A DNA stretch of 64,000 nt. It comes from Acidobacteriota bacterium (lineage in GTDB: Bacteria; Acidobacteriota; Thermoanaerobaculia; Thermoanaerobaculales; Thermoanaerobaculaceae). A model generated the notes under the pieces. That model did no database searches. It was not told the origin of the DNA and saw nothing but the letters and a program-made list of their open reading frames with translations. Positions within the stretch are counted from its first letter, which is position 1. Every line of letters begins with the position of its first letter. Below are positions 40,292-48,558 of this stretch, in pieces. The position numbers and the translations under genes were made by a program. The stretch covers positions 62,001 to 126,000 of the forward strand of contig JACQZW010000025.1 in NCBI GenBank assembly GCA_016213675.1, written 5' to 3'.

Positions 40292-42007
40292 ATGACCTCG
40301 CGTTCCAAGGCGCTCGTGGCTGTGTTCTCTCTCGTCGGCGTGCTGGCACTCGGGCTGGCGGTGACGGTGTTCGGGATCCGCGGCCTGGCCCGGCACGTCC
40401 CCGGCAACGCCGTCCTCGCCATCGACCTTGCCGGCCCGATCCCCGAGCAAGCCCCGGACTCGCCGCTCGGCGAGCTGCTGGGGCAGCGGGTGGTCTCGCT
40501 GCAGGACCTGCGTGACGCCTTGGTGAAGGCTTCGACGGACGCGCGGATCCGGGCGGTCAGGGTGCGGGTGGAGGACATTCAGGCCGGACTTGCCACCGCA
40601 CAGGAGATCCGCGCGCTGCTGGATCGGGTCAATCGAGCAGGCAAGTCGACGACCGCCTACATGGACACCGCCGGCGAGTTCGCTCCGGGCAACCTGCAGT
40701 ACTACGTCGCCAGCGCGTGCCGTCGCGTGGTCCTCAACCCGATGGGCGACATCAACTTGACCGGTCTGCGCATCCAGACGCCGTTCGCCCGCGGCACCTT
40801 CGACAAGCTCGGGATCGACCCCGAATTTCCCGGCATCGGGGACTACAAGACGGCGCGCTTCTTCTACACCGAGAGGGACTTCACGCCGGCCCACCGGGAG
40901 ATGATGACCTGGCTCCTGGACTCGTTCACCGAGCAGCTCGTGGGCGGGATCGCCGACTCGCGGAAGATGACGCCCGCCGAGGTGCGGGCGCTGATCACCC
41001 GCGCGCCGTTCGTCGCCGACGATGCCCTCGAGGCGCGCCTCGTCGACCGGCTGGCGGACTGGGGCGAGTTCGTCGAGGAGGTGCAGAAGGGGGTTGGCAA
41101 GGACGAGGTTTCGCTGTGGCGCTACCTCAAGTCCGGCCGGCCCGACCGCAGCGGGACGACCGTGGCGGTCGTCGTCGCCGGGGGCAGCATCATGCGGGGC
41201 GAGAGCGGCTACTCGCCGATGCCGTTGTTCGGCGGCGACGTGATGGGCTCCGAGACGATCGCGCGCGCATTTCGGCAGGTCCGCGACTCCGGAGCCAAGG
41301 CCGTCGTCTTCCGGGTCAACTCGCCGGGAGGCAGCGCCATCGCCTCGGAGGTCATCCGCACCGAGATGGAGCGCACCGCGAAGGAGATCCCGGTCGTCGT
41401 ATCGATGGGAGACGTCGCCGGTTCGGGCGGCTACTGGATCACCTGCGGCGCGCAGCGGATCGTGGCGGACCCCGGGACGATCACCGCATCGATCGGGGTC
41501 TTCGGAGGCCACCTCGCGATGGAGAAGTTCTGGGCGGACAAGCTCGGCGTCACCTGGGGACGGATCGACGGAACCCCGAACGCCGACATGTTCGACTCGC
41601 TGGATCCCTGGACACCGGAGCAGAGGGCTTCCGCGCAGCGACTCCTCGACCGCATCTACGGGTCGTTCCTGGACCGCGTCGCCTCCTCGCGCAAGATGTC
41701 CCGCGACGAGGTGGATGCCGTCGGCCGCGGCCGGGTCTTCACCGGAGCGCAGGCCGTCGACAAGGGGCTGGTCGACCGGCTTGGCGGTTTCGACGAGGCG
41801 TTGGCGGTCGCCAGGGAGCTGGCGGGCCTCGAGGCCGACGCCGCGGTCGAGCTCGTCTTCTACCCGCGGACACGGCCGTTCCTGCAACGACTGATGGACC
41901 GGGATGCCGACACCGCGGCCAGGCTCGCGGGGATACTGAAGGAGCTGGACAACCCGACCGGAGCACTGCTCGGCCCGGTGTGGCAGCCACCGATCGTGGT
42001 GCGGTGA
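40292..42007 (+). CDS. sppA: Signal peptide peptidase SppA, 67-kDa type
   Basis: 571 aa. It degrades leftover signal peptides in the inner membrane. An N-terminal membrane anchor (~7-28) is followed by two ClpP-like domains. The catalytic pair is split between them, as in E. coli SppA: Lys186 in GDYKTARFF and Ser378 in GDVAGSGGYW. SPGGS and GVFGGHLAMEKFW are further conserved parts. ATG 40292 has a GGAGG ribosome binding site. In-frame GTG codons at 40256 and 40259 precede the probable transcription start. The gene is monocistronic. Confidence 0.95.
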   Translation: MTSRSKALVAVFSLVGVLALGLAVTVFGIRGLARHVPGNAVLAIDLAGPIPEQAPDSPLGELLGQRVVSLQDLRDALVKASTDARIRAVRVRVEDIQAGLATAQEIRALLDRVNRAGKSTTAYMDTAGEFAPGNLQYYVASACRRVVLNPMGDINLTGLRIQTPFARGTFDKLGIDPEFPGIGDYKTARFFYTERDFTPAHREMMTWLLDSFTEQLVGGIADSRKMTPAEVRALITRAPFVADDALEARLVDRLADWGEFVEEVQKGVGKDEVSLWRYLKSGRPDRSGTTVAVVVAGGSIMRGESGYSPMPLFGGDVMGSETIARAFRQVRDSGAKAVVFRVNSPGGSAIASEVIRTEMERTAKEIPVVVSMGDVAGSGGYWITCGAQRIVADPGTITASIGVFGGHLAMEKFWADKLGVTWGRIDGTPNADMFDSLDPWTPEQRASAQRLLDRIYGSFLDRVASSRKMSRDEVDAVGRGRVFTGAQAVDKGLVDRLGGFDEALAVARELAGLEADAAVELVFYPRTRPFLQRLMDRDADTAARLAGILKELDNPTGALLGPVWQPPIVVR

Positions 42008-42052
42008 GGCGACGCGGGCCTGCAGCGGCAGGGTGGCCGGCGGGGCCGGGGA

Positions 42053-42916
42053 CTAGCCTGCGTCCCAGCCGAGGGGGCCGCGCTCGAGCGTGATCAGGTC
42101 GAGCTCCGGCGGCGCTCCGAAGCGCAGTGGGACCGCGCCGACACCGATCCCTCGCGACACGTAGAGCAGGTGCTCGCCCCGCTGGTACGGTCCGGCGATG
42201 TACGCGGTCTGCAGCCGGGCGACGTTGACCGCGCGGCTCGGGAAGGTGATCTGCCCGCCGTGCGTGTGTCCGGCGAGCATTACGTGCGCCCCCGCGTGGC
42301 GGGCGGCACGGAAGCCCGACGGCTGGTGACAGAGGAGCAGGCGGAACAAGCCCTCGTCCTCGCCGACGACACGGAACGAAGGTCCGTGGGGCGGCCAGGC
42401 GCTCAGGTCGTCGACGCCGACCACGCGGAGTCGGGAGCCGCCGCGCTCGAGGGTGACGGCGGTGTTGACCAGCGGCGTGATGCCGACGGCCTCGAGGGCC
42501 TCAACGGCCAGGTCGCGCCCGGCGAGGTGGTCGTGGTTGCCGAGGATGCCATAGGCCCCGAGCGGCGCGTGGATGCCCGCGAAGCCGTGCACGAACATTT
42601 CGGCATCGACCTCGCGACGGTCGAGCTGGTCGCCGGTGAAGGCCAGGAGGTCCGGCGCGGCCTCCTCGACCAGCTCGCGGACACGGGCCAGCCGCTGTGG
42701 CGGCATGAACACGCCGGCATGGATGTCGGAGATCTGGGCAATGCGGAGGCCGGAGAACTCCGCGGGCAGCTCGGGATGGGTGAGGGTGATGCGGCGGACC
42801 AGGGGCAGCTCGGTGGCTTCGACCCAGCGGGAGCGCGCAAAGAACAGGCCGCCGACAGCACCCATCGCCCCCCGGGAGAGCACATTGCGACGCGTGACGT
42901 AGCTGACTGTTTTCAT
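42053..42916 (-). CDS. Tat-exported metallophosphoesterase (YkuE-like)
   Basis: 287 aa. The N-terminus has a twin-arginine-like signal, TRRNVLSRGAMGAVGGLFFA. The calcineurin-type metal ligands follow in order: SDIHAG, FTGDQLDR, LGNHDH, LLCHQP and AGHTHGGQ. YkuE of Bacillus is a membrane-associated Tat-dependent phosphoesterase, and the domain layout is the same. Substrate unknown; UDP-2,3-diacylglucosamine or other pyrophosphates have been proposed for relatives. It is divergent from the PP2C gene; a minus-strand TAGACT lies about 29 nt before its ATG. Confidence 0.88.
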   Translation of the reverse strand: MKTVSYVTRRNVLSRGAMGAVGGLFFARSRWVEATELPLVRRITLTHPELPAEFSGLRIAQISDIHAGVFMPPQRLARVRELVEEAAPDLLAFTGDQLDRREVDAEMFVHGFAGIHAPLGAYGILGNHDHLAGRDLAVEALEAVGITPLVNTAVTLERGGSRLRVVGVDDLSAWPPHGPSFRVVGEDEGLFRLLLCHQPSGFRAARHAGAHVMLAGHTHGGQITFPSRAVNVARLQTAYIAGPYQRGEHLLYVSRGIGVGAVPLRFGAPPELDLITLERGPLGWDAG

Positions 42917-42962
42917 TCGGCGCCGCGGGAGCGGCTGTGCAGTCTAACACGCCTGGCTCTGA

Positions 42963-42968
42963 TAGACT
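42963..42968 (+). promoter_or_regulatory. Extended -10 (TGA-TAGACT), leaderless start for the PP2C gene
   Basis: TAGACT with TGN directly upstream ends 7 nt before ATG 42976, and no ribosome binding site is visible. Confidence 0.45.
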
Positions 42969-42975
42969 TCCCGCA

Positions 42976-44595
42976 ATGTCGCGGCACAAGCGGGAGTCAT
43001 GGGCTTCCCGGCCACTTCTGGAGCCTGTCGATCACGGTGGTCAGCGGGTCCGCGTCGGGGACGAGTCGCTCCGCTTCGGGCGCGATCCCGGCTGCGACGT
43101 CGTGATTCCGGACCTGACCGTGTCGCGCCGCCATGCGCGCCTGTTCTGGGACGACGGCGAGCTGGCCCTCGAGGACCTGGGCTCGTCGGGCGGGACCTTC
43201 CTCAACGGCGAACGGGTGCAGCGGGCCAACCCGCGCCGCGGCGACGTGATCCGCCTGGGCCCGCGTGTCGGGTACCGGGTGGACGTCGAGGCCGCGAGCA
43301 GCACCCTCGGAGCGGCGGCGCAACAGAGCGGCCAGGGCGAGGGGGTCAGGCACCTGCAGGTCCTCCTGGAGGTGGCCCGGGCCCTGAACGCCGCGACCGT
43401 GCTCGAGGAGGTGCTGGACATCGTCCTCCAGGCCGCGGTCCGACTGGTCGGCTCCGACCGCGGCTACCTGGTCCTGCTCGGCGGGGACGGCGGCCGCAGC
43501 GCCGTGGTGTCGTATCCGCCGGGCAGCGCCGAGACCACGTGGGTCGCGCAGAGCTCGATCCTCGACCGGGCGATCGGCGGTCGGGAGACTGTGGTGGTCG
43601 GCCCCGGCGACGGTCAGTCCAAGTCCATGGTGGCGCGCGGAATCTCGTCGGCGCTGGCGGCGCCGTTGCTGGTGGCCCGCCACCCCATGGGCCGGGGCAA
43701 GGACGCGTCGTTCGTCGCCACGCTCGAGGTGATCGGCGGAATCCTGGTGGAGCGCCGCCAGGCGGGTGCCGTCTTCTCTCGCGACGAGCTGGCCGTGTTC
43801 GAGTCACTCGCTGCCGATGCCGCATTGGCCATCGACAGCGCCCGCCTCTACCGGGAGACCCGGGACAAGGCCAAGATCGAGCACGAGATGGCGCTCGCCC
43901 GCACGATCCAGGCGGCGATGTTGCGCGAGCCGCCGCAGGTCAGCTTCGCGGAGATCCACGCGCTCTCCCAGCCGGCGCGGAGCGTCGGGGGCGACCTCTA
44001 CTTCGCGGGAGTCCGGCCGGACGGCGCCGTGGTGACGGCGGTGGGCGACGTTTCGGGCAAGGGCGTTGCCGCGGCGCTGATCATGGCGATGGCCCAGGGG
44101 CTCCTCGCGCTCGTCACCGACCTCGGGTTGCCGTTCGGCGAGATGGTGTCCGCTCTCGATCGCAACCTCGCCACGTTCAATCCCGGCAACCGCTTCCTCA
44201 CCCTCGGCGCGTGCCTCCTGCACCCCGACGGCCACCTCGCGGCGGTGAACGGTGGCCACTGTCCCCTCGTCGTCGTCCGTCGCGACGGTCGGCTGGAGAC
44301 GGTCGATCCGACCGGCCCGGTGATCGGCCTGCTGCCGGGGGCACACTGGGGACGGAGCGACCTCACGCTCGAGCGGGGTGACGCCATCGTCAGCTTCAGC
44401 GACGGGATCACCGAGTCGTTCTCGCCGACCGACGTCGAGTTCGGCATCGAGGGCGTGCACCGCACCCTCGAGGGCCTCGCCGGCGCGAGTCCAGCGGAGA
44501 CCGGTCGGGCACTGCTCGACGCGGCAGCCGCCCACCGGGAGGGTCGCGAGGCGCAGGACGACGTCACGCTCCTCGTCGTCAAGTACACCGGCTAG
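42976..44595 (+). CDS. FHA-GAF-PP2C (SpoIIE-type) signalling phosphatase
   Basis: 539 aa in three parts. The FHA domain (~10-105) has FGRDPGCDVVIPDLTVSRRHARL and GTFLNGERV, the phosphothreonine-binding signature. The GAF domain (~130-310) follows. The SpoIIE-type PP2C domain (~325-537) contains SVGGDLYF, GDVSGKGVAAALIM, NGGHCPLVV and SDGITE. It should dephosphorylate a phospho-protein, often an anti-sigma-factor antagonist, in response to a GAF ligand and an FHA-docked partner. No anti-sigma antagonist or STAS gene is adjacent. The start at ATG 42976 fits the FHA boundary and the promoter. Confidence 0.92.
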   Translation: MSRHKRESWASRPLLEPVDHGGQRVRVGDESLRFGRDPGCDVVIPDLTVSRRHARLFWDDGELALEDLGSSGGTFLNGERVQRANPRRGDVIRLGPRVGYRVDVEAASSTLGAAAQQSGQGEGVRHLQVLLEVARALNAATVLEEVLDIVLQAAVRLVGSDRGYLVLLGGDGGRSAVVSYPPGSAETTWVAQSSILDRAIGGRETVVVGPGDGQSKSMVARGISSALAAPLLVARHPMGRGKDASFVATLEVIGGILVERRQAGAVFSRDELAVFESLAADAALAIDSARLYRETRDKAKIEHEMALARTIQAAMLREPPQVSFAEIHALSQPARSVGGDLYFAGVRPDGAVVTAVGDVSGKGVAAALIMAMAQGLLALVTDLGLPFGEMVSALDRNLATFNPGNRFLTLGACLLHPDGHLAAVNGGHCPLVVVRRDGRLETVDPTGPVIGLLPGAHWGRSDLTLERGDAIVSFSDGITESFSPTDVEFGIEGVHRTLEGLAGASPAETGRALLDAAAAHREGREAQDDVTLLVVKYTG

Positions 44596-44636
44596 CTGTT
44601 CCCGAGTCGCGAGGCGCGAGAGGTCGAGGCCGGCGG

Positions 44637-45872
44637 TCAGCCTTCGGTGACGACCTCGCGGATCACGATGCCGCGCTTCTCCAGCTCGGCGAGGAACTCC
44701 TGGTAGAGGGCGCCGTAGATGCCGTCCTCGGGGGGGACGATGCCGGTCTCGCGGATCCGGCCCTCGGCGAGCATGCGAGCGGCGATCGCGACCGGGAACC
44801 CGGTGGCCCGCATCATCGACGACAGCCCGTGGCGGGTGTCGGCTTCGTCCCACATGAAGTACTCGATGGTGACCGGCCGGCCGCCCTTTTCGCCACGCAG
44901 CGTGTTGTACATGACGCAGACGTCCGAGTCGCCGGGACGCTGCTGCAGTCGCGGGGTGATGAGCGCCAGCAGGACCTCGCGGGGGACGACGCGGGTCCCG
45001 TTCACCTCGACGGGCTCGAGCTCGAGGAGCCCGCACTCCTTGAGCGTCTGGACCCCCTGCCAGTGGCCGGGCCAGCGGACGGTCTTCTCGGCGAACTCGC
45101 GGAGCTGGGTGCGCGAGAAGATGAAGCTCGGCATGCCCGGGGTGACGGCACACTCGAGCTCCTCGTCCTTGCCGAACTGGTTGAAGCGGAACGGCTCGCG
45201 GTCGCTCCCGGCGTCGATCTCCACGACCTTGCCGTCCTTCACGACCTTGAGACGGATCATGTACTCGCGCAGCACGTGCTCGAAGGCCCAGGTGATCATG
45301 TAGCGCAGCGGGTGCCTGGCGGCCGCCTCCTTGGCCGGGATCCCGCCGACCCGGGCGATCGCCACGTCGGCACGGTCGAGCTTGCGGATCCCGTCTCCGA
45401 GGGTGATGTTGGACAGCCCCGGTGCGAACCCCATGCCGTCGAGGAAGCAGATGCCGTTGGCGACGGCTTGCTCGTGCAGCCGGTCGCCGTACTCGTCGAG
45501 CGTCAGCCCGGCGGGCAGATCCAGCCCCTCGACCTCGTAGGCGTCCGGGCGCCGGTGGTACTCCTCGAGCATGTCGACGATCGGCAGGCGCGCCTCGATC
45601 GCCAGCTCCGCGGTCTTGTAGCTGGTGTGCCGGTCGGGTAGCGCGAGGGCGCCCGCGTCGTAGCCCCGCATGACCGCGAGCATGCCCGCACGGTCGTGGA
45701 TGTCGACGACGTGGGCGGTGATCTTCTCGCTGCCGACCCACGCCTTGACCCGGTCCAGCGCGTCGCGCCGGCGACCGGTGATGCCGATGGCCGTGACCCG
45801 CGGGTCCGCCGCCAGGTCCCACGCGACTGCGGATCCGATCTTGCCCGAACCGCCGAAGACGAGGATGCGCAT
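44637..45872 (-). CDS. Saccharopine dehydrogenase-like NAD(P)-binding protein
   Basis: 411 aa. The Rossmann motif ILVFGGSGKIGSAVAWDLA opens the protein. The middle DGMGFAPGLSNI(T)LGDGIRKLD is characteristic of the saccharopine/carboxynorspermidine dehydrogenase family. Members make or cleave saccharopine, form carboxynorspermidine, or act on lipids; the substrate here is unknown. The start ATG 45872 has GGAGAG upstream. It is transcribed toward the convergent PP2C gene 41 nt away. No lysine or polyamine gene is close. Confidence 0.82.
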   Translation of the reverse strand: MRILVFGGSGKIGSAVAWDLAADPRVTAIGITGRRRDALDRVKAWVGSEKITAHVVDIHDRAGMLAVMRGYDAGALALPDRHTSYKTAELAIEARLPIVDMLEEYHRRPDAYEVEGLDLPAGLTLDEYGDRLHEQAVANGICFLDGMGFAPGLSNITLGDGIRKLDRADVAIARVGGIPAKEAAARHPLRYMITWAFEHVLREYMIRLKVVKDGKVVEIDAGSDREPFRFNQFGKDEELECAVTPGMPSFIFSRTQLREFAEKTVRWPGHWQGVQTLKECGLLELEPVEVNGTRVVPREVLLALITPRLQQRPGDSDVCVMYNTLRGEKGGRPVTIEYFMWDEADTRHGLSSMMRATGFPVAIAARMLAEGRIRETGIVPPEDGIYGALYQEFLAELEKRGIVIREVVTEG

Positions 45873-45952
45873 GGCTGCTCTCCTTCTGTCTGTCGAGTCG
45901 GGTCGAGCATAACTCCGCGTGCGACCCTTCACAAGGCCGCGCGCAGCGCCGC

Positions 45953-47347
45953 TTACGGGTCAATCGGCCGAGCTTCCGGATCGCCGCCGGGCGGCGGGTC
46001 CGCGCGTCGTCGTCCGACCAGCCAGAGCACGGCGGACGCGGTCAGCGCGGGAAAGATCGGCTCGAGCCCGAGCGGGTACGAGCCGTCGTCGCCGCGGGCG
46101 AGGATGAACGCGAGCGCCACCGCCGCCGCGGCCAGCATCGCGGCGGTCGCGAAGGCGGGCCGGTAGCGCATGCGGGGGGCGAAGTGGGACAGCGCCAGGG
46201 GGAGAAGCAGGGCCGAGGTGACGATGCTGCCGACGTCGTGCCAGATCGCCACCACGGAGCGCAGGCGGAGGGCCAGCACGACGGCCGCGAGGCCCGCGAT
46301 GAGGAGTCCGAGCATGGTCCAGCGCCGCTGGCTGCCGCGGCGCGACAGCTCGGGGGCGATGTCGTGGCCGACGGTCGCCGCCGCCAGGAAGAGGTACGAG
46401 TGGGCGGTCGACATCACGGTGGCGAACAGCCCGACGGCGAACAGGCCGTTGGCCAGCGGCGGCAGGACGAGCCGGCCGAGCTCGGGGTAGGCGAGGACGG
46501 GGTCGGCGCCGGGGAGGAGGACGCGGGCCGCGAGACCCGCGAACGTCGTCAGGAAGTCGAAGAGAAGCCAGAACGCCACCGACACGAGCACGCCGCGCCG
46601 GGCGACCTCGGGGGTCCGCGCGGCGTAGGTACGCTGGTAGAACGTCGGCTCGACCAGCGTCTGCATCGCGATGAAGTACCAGACGACGACGGCCTGGACG
46701 CCGAGCCCGCCGTCCCACGTCCGGTGCGCCGGCGGGAGGGCGTCCCAGAGTGCTCCGAAGCCGCCGACGCGGGCGAGCGCTGCGGGAAGGACCACGAGGA
46801 AGCCCAGGAACATCAGGACGAACTGCAGCGCGTTGGTGTCCACGACCGTCCGGAAGCCGCCGGCCGCCACGTAGGCGATCGTGAACGCCGTCCCGGCGAC
46901 CACGGCGGCGGCGAGGGGCCAGCCGAGGTAGATCCTGGCGAGCTCGCCGAGCATGAGCACGTAGGCTGCCGGGATGGCCATGAGCAGCACCAGGGAGGCT
47001 CCGACGCGCGCCGCCCATGGGCCATACGCGGTGCGGAGCTGGTCGGGTATCGAAGCCGCCGCGGTCGCCCTGGCCCGGGCCGCCAAGACGAAGGCGAAGA
47101 GGAGCGCCGCGAGGTAGTACGGCACCCCGAAGACGAGCCAGTTGGCGATGCCGAAGCGGAACGAGAACTCGCCAACCCCGAGGACCCCGCCGTACCAGGT
47201 CGAGACCAGCGTCGCCACGAACGCCGGCAGCGTGAGACGCCGCCCGGCCAGGAGGAACTCGAGCTCGCCCCGCGTCCGGCTTCGCCAGGCCAGCACCAAC
47301 AGGGCCGCGGCGTACAGCGCGAGGGCGGTCGGGACCAGCGCGTCCAC
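45953..47347 (-). CDS. Sodium:solute symporter (SSS) family transporter
   Basis: 464 aa with about 12-13 membrane helices. LAGRRLTLPAFVATLVSTWYGG and the GGFRTVVDTNALQFVLMFLGF stretch match the SSS family (PutP/SglT type). LLLP and MSTAHSYLFLAAAT is the usual TM8 region carrying Na+ site residues. It imports a solute with sodium, identity unknown. The GTG start at 47347 fits the first helix; longer in-frame starts would add a charged leader overlapping arsR control DNA. A minus-strand TATACT lies 7 nt before the GTG. Confidence 0.88.
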   Translation of the reverse strand: MDALVPTALALYAAALLVLAWRSRTRGELEFLLAGRRLTLPAFVATLVSTWYGGVLGVGEFSFRFGIANWLVFGVPYYLAALLFAFVLAARARATAAASIPDQLRTAYGPWAARVGASLVLLMAIPAAYVLMLGELARIYLGWPLAAAVVAGTAFTIAYVAAGGFRTVVDTNALQFVLMFLGFLVVLPAALARVGGFGALWDALPPAHRTWDGGLGVQAVVVWYFIAMQTLVEPTFYQRTYAARTPEVARRGVLVSVAFWLLFDFLTTFAGLAARVLLPGADPVLAYPELGRLVLPPLANGLFAVGLFATVMSTAHSYLFLAAATVGHDIAPELSRRGSQRRWTMLGLLIAGLAAVVLALRLRSVVAIWHDVGSIVTSALLLPLALSHFAPRMRYRPAFATAAMLAAAAVALAFILARGDDGSYPLGLEPIFPALTASAVLWLVGRRRADPPPGGDPEARPIDP

Positions 47348-47354
47348 GGCCGCG

Positions 47355-47360
47355 AGTATA
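47355..47360 (-). promoter_or_regulatory. -10-like TATACT, leaderless start for the SSS transporter
   Basis: On the minus strand TATACT is followed by CGCGGCC (7 nt) and the GTG start. No ribosome binding site is visible. Confidence 0.45.
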
Positions 47361-47399
47361 CGGGCCCGGTCGGGACGGCCGGTCCCGGTGGGAATGAAT

Positions 47400-47421
47400 C
47401 GATCTATCGACAAGTTTCTAT
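47400..47421 (+). promoter_or_regulatory. Putative ArsR operator 1 (upstream of arsR)
   Basis: The element CGAT-nn-AT-n-GACAA-nnn-TCTAT ends 14 nt before the arsR GTG. It matches operator 2 at 16 of 22 positions. A further CTATCGA direct repeat lies inside and beside it. Confidence 0.5.
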
Positions 47422-47435
47422 CGAACGGAGGGACC

Positions 47436-47762
47436 GTGGACGAACGACGGATGGTCAAGGTGGCCAAGGCGCTGGGGGACGCGACGCGGTTCGCGATCCT
47501 CCGGGCGATCGTGTCCGCCGGCGAGATCTCGTGCGGCGAGGTGGCCGCGCGCTTCCCGATCGCCCAGGCGACGGTCTCGCACCACCTGCGAATCCTCGGC
47601 GAGAGCGACCTCGTCGCGGTCCGGCGCGAGGGCCAGCACAGCTACTTCCGCCTCGTCCCGGATACGCTGGTCGCGTACCGGGACGCCCTCCGCGAGTTCA
47701 CGAGGGGATCGCGGCGCGGCCGACCGGGTCGGGCCGCGGCGATCGGGAATATCGATTCATAG
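47436..47762 (+). CDS. ArsR-family winged-helix repressor
   Basis: 108 aa. The winged-helix core is clear: VKVAKALGDATRFAILRAI, ISCGEVAARFPIAQATVSHHLRIL (recognition helix TVSHHL) and SDLVAVRREGQHSYFRL. There is no CxC metal-binding pair on the recognition helix and only one Cys (SCGEV), so it is not a classical arsenic or zinc sensor. GTG 47436 has GGAGGG close upstream; ATG 47451 is the alternative start. Its stop codon lies inside operator 2. It precedes yceI by 35 nt and probably represses both genes. Confidence 0.88.
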   Translation: MDERRMVKVAKALGDATRFAILRAIVSAGEISCGEVAARFPIAQATVSHHLRILGESDLVAVRREGQHSYFRLVPDTLVAYRDALREFTRGSRRGRPGRAAAIGNIDS

Positions 47763-47775
47763 ACAAACGTCTATG
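47753..47775 (+). promoter_or_regulatory. Putative ArsR operator 2 (between arsR and yceI)
   Basis: It contains a perfect 7-bp dyad, CATAGAC-AAAC-GTCTATG (47758-47775), and shares the CGAT..AT.GACAA...TCTAT pattern with operator 1. It overlaps the arsR stop and lies 22 nt before the yceI ATG. Confidence 0.55.
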
Positions 47776-47797
47776 CAACTGAAGGGAAGGTTCGACA

Positions 47798-48415
47798 ATG
47801 AAAAGCAACAGGAGCTTCATCCTCTTGGCTGCACTCATGATCCTGGCCGTGGCGGCCGGCGCGTCGGCGCAGACGGCCACCTGGGAGATCGACGCGAGTC
47901 ACTCGACGATCGGCTTCGGCGTCAAGCACCTGATGGTCTCGACGGTGCGCGGTCAGTTCAACTCGTTCACGGCGAGCATGCAGACCACGGGCGACGACCC
48001 CGCGACCGCGAAGATCACGGTGAGCATCGACGCGGCGTCCATCGACACCCGCGTCGCCAAGCGCGACGAGCACCTGAAGAGCGCCGACTTCTTCGAGGTG
48101 GCCACGTTCCCGACCATCACCTTCGTCTCCAAGAAGGTCGAGAAGACCGCGTCCGGCCTCAAGATCACCGGCGACCTGACGATGCGTGACGTGACGAAGG
48201 AAGTCGCCCTGGACGTCAGCGACATCACCGGTCCGATCAAGGATCCGTACGGCAAGAGCCGCGTCGGGGCGCACGCGACCACGACGGTCAACCGCAAGGA
48301 CTTCGGCCTCAAGTACAGCGCGGCGATGGAGACCGGCGGGTTGGTGGTCGCCAACGAGGTCACGCTGGTCCTGGACGTCGAGTTCGTCAAGCAGCAGGCC
48401 GCGTCCACCAAGTAG
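47798..48415 (+). CDS. yceI: Secreted YceI-family lipocalin-like protein
   Basis: 205 aa. A signal peptide (MKSNRSFILLAALMILAVAAG) with cleavage after ASA precedes a YceI beta-barrel: WEIDASHSTIGFGVKHLMVSTVRGQF, DTRVAKRDEHLKSADFF, FVSKKVEK and TKEVALDVSD. YceI-like proteins bind long isoprenoids such as quinone precursors in the periplasm and are often induced by stress. GAAGGG serves as ribosome binding site. It follows arsR and an operator dyad, so it is probably the regulated target. A strong terminator follows. Confidence 0.95.
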   Translation: MKSNRSFILLAALMILAVAAGASAQTATWEIDASHSTIGFGVKHLMVSTVRGQFNSFTASMQTTGDDPATAKITVSIDAASIDTRVAKRDEHLKSADFFEVATFPTITFVSKKVEKTASGLKITGDLTMRDVTKEVALDVSDITGPIKDPYGKSRVGAHATTTVNRKDFGLKYSAAMETGGLVVANEVTLVLDVEFVKQQAASTK

Positions 48416-48440
48416 TCCGCGATCGCACGGTGCGTCTGGA

Positions 48441-48468
48441 CGAGCGGCCTTCGGGCCGCTCGTTTCGT
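48441..48468 (+). terminator. Intrinsic terminator of yceI with UUCG loop
   Basis: CGAGCGGCC-TTCG-GGCCGCTCG, a 9-bp perfect stem with a stable UUCG tetraloop, followed by TTTCGT. It lies 25 nt after the yceI stop. Confidence 0.85.
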
Positions 48469-48558
48469 CGCAGTCGTGGGGGCAGCGGGTCTTCACCGCG
48501 GCTTCACGGCGGCCTCGTACCTTCCTGGGCTTGGCAAGGAGGCGGCGGACGCGCGAGA

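Noticed and set aside
40241..41887. A 548-codon minus-strand frame opposite sppA
   Set aside because: Composition is that of an antisense shadow (His/Arg/Asp-rich, no family motif) and sppA is certain in the other direction.
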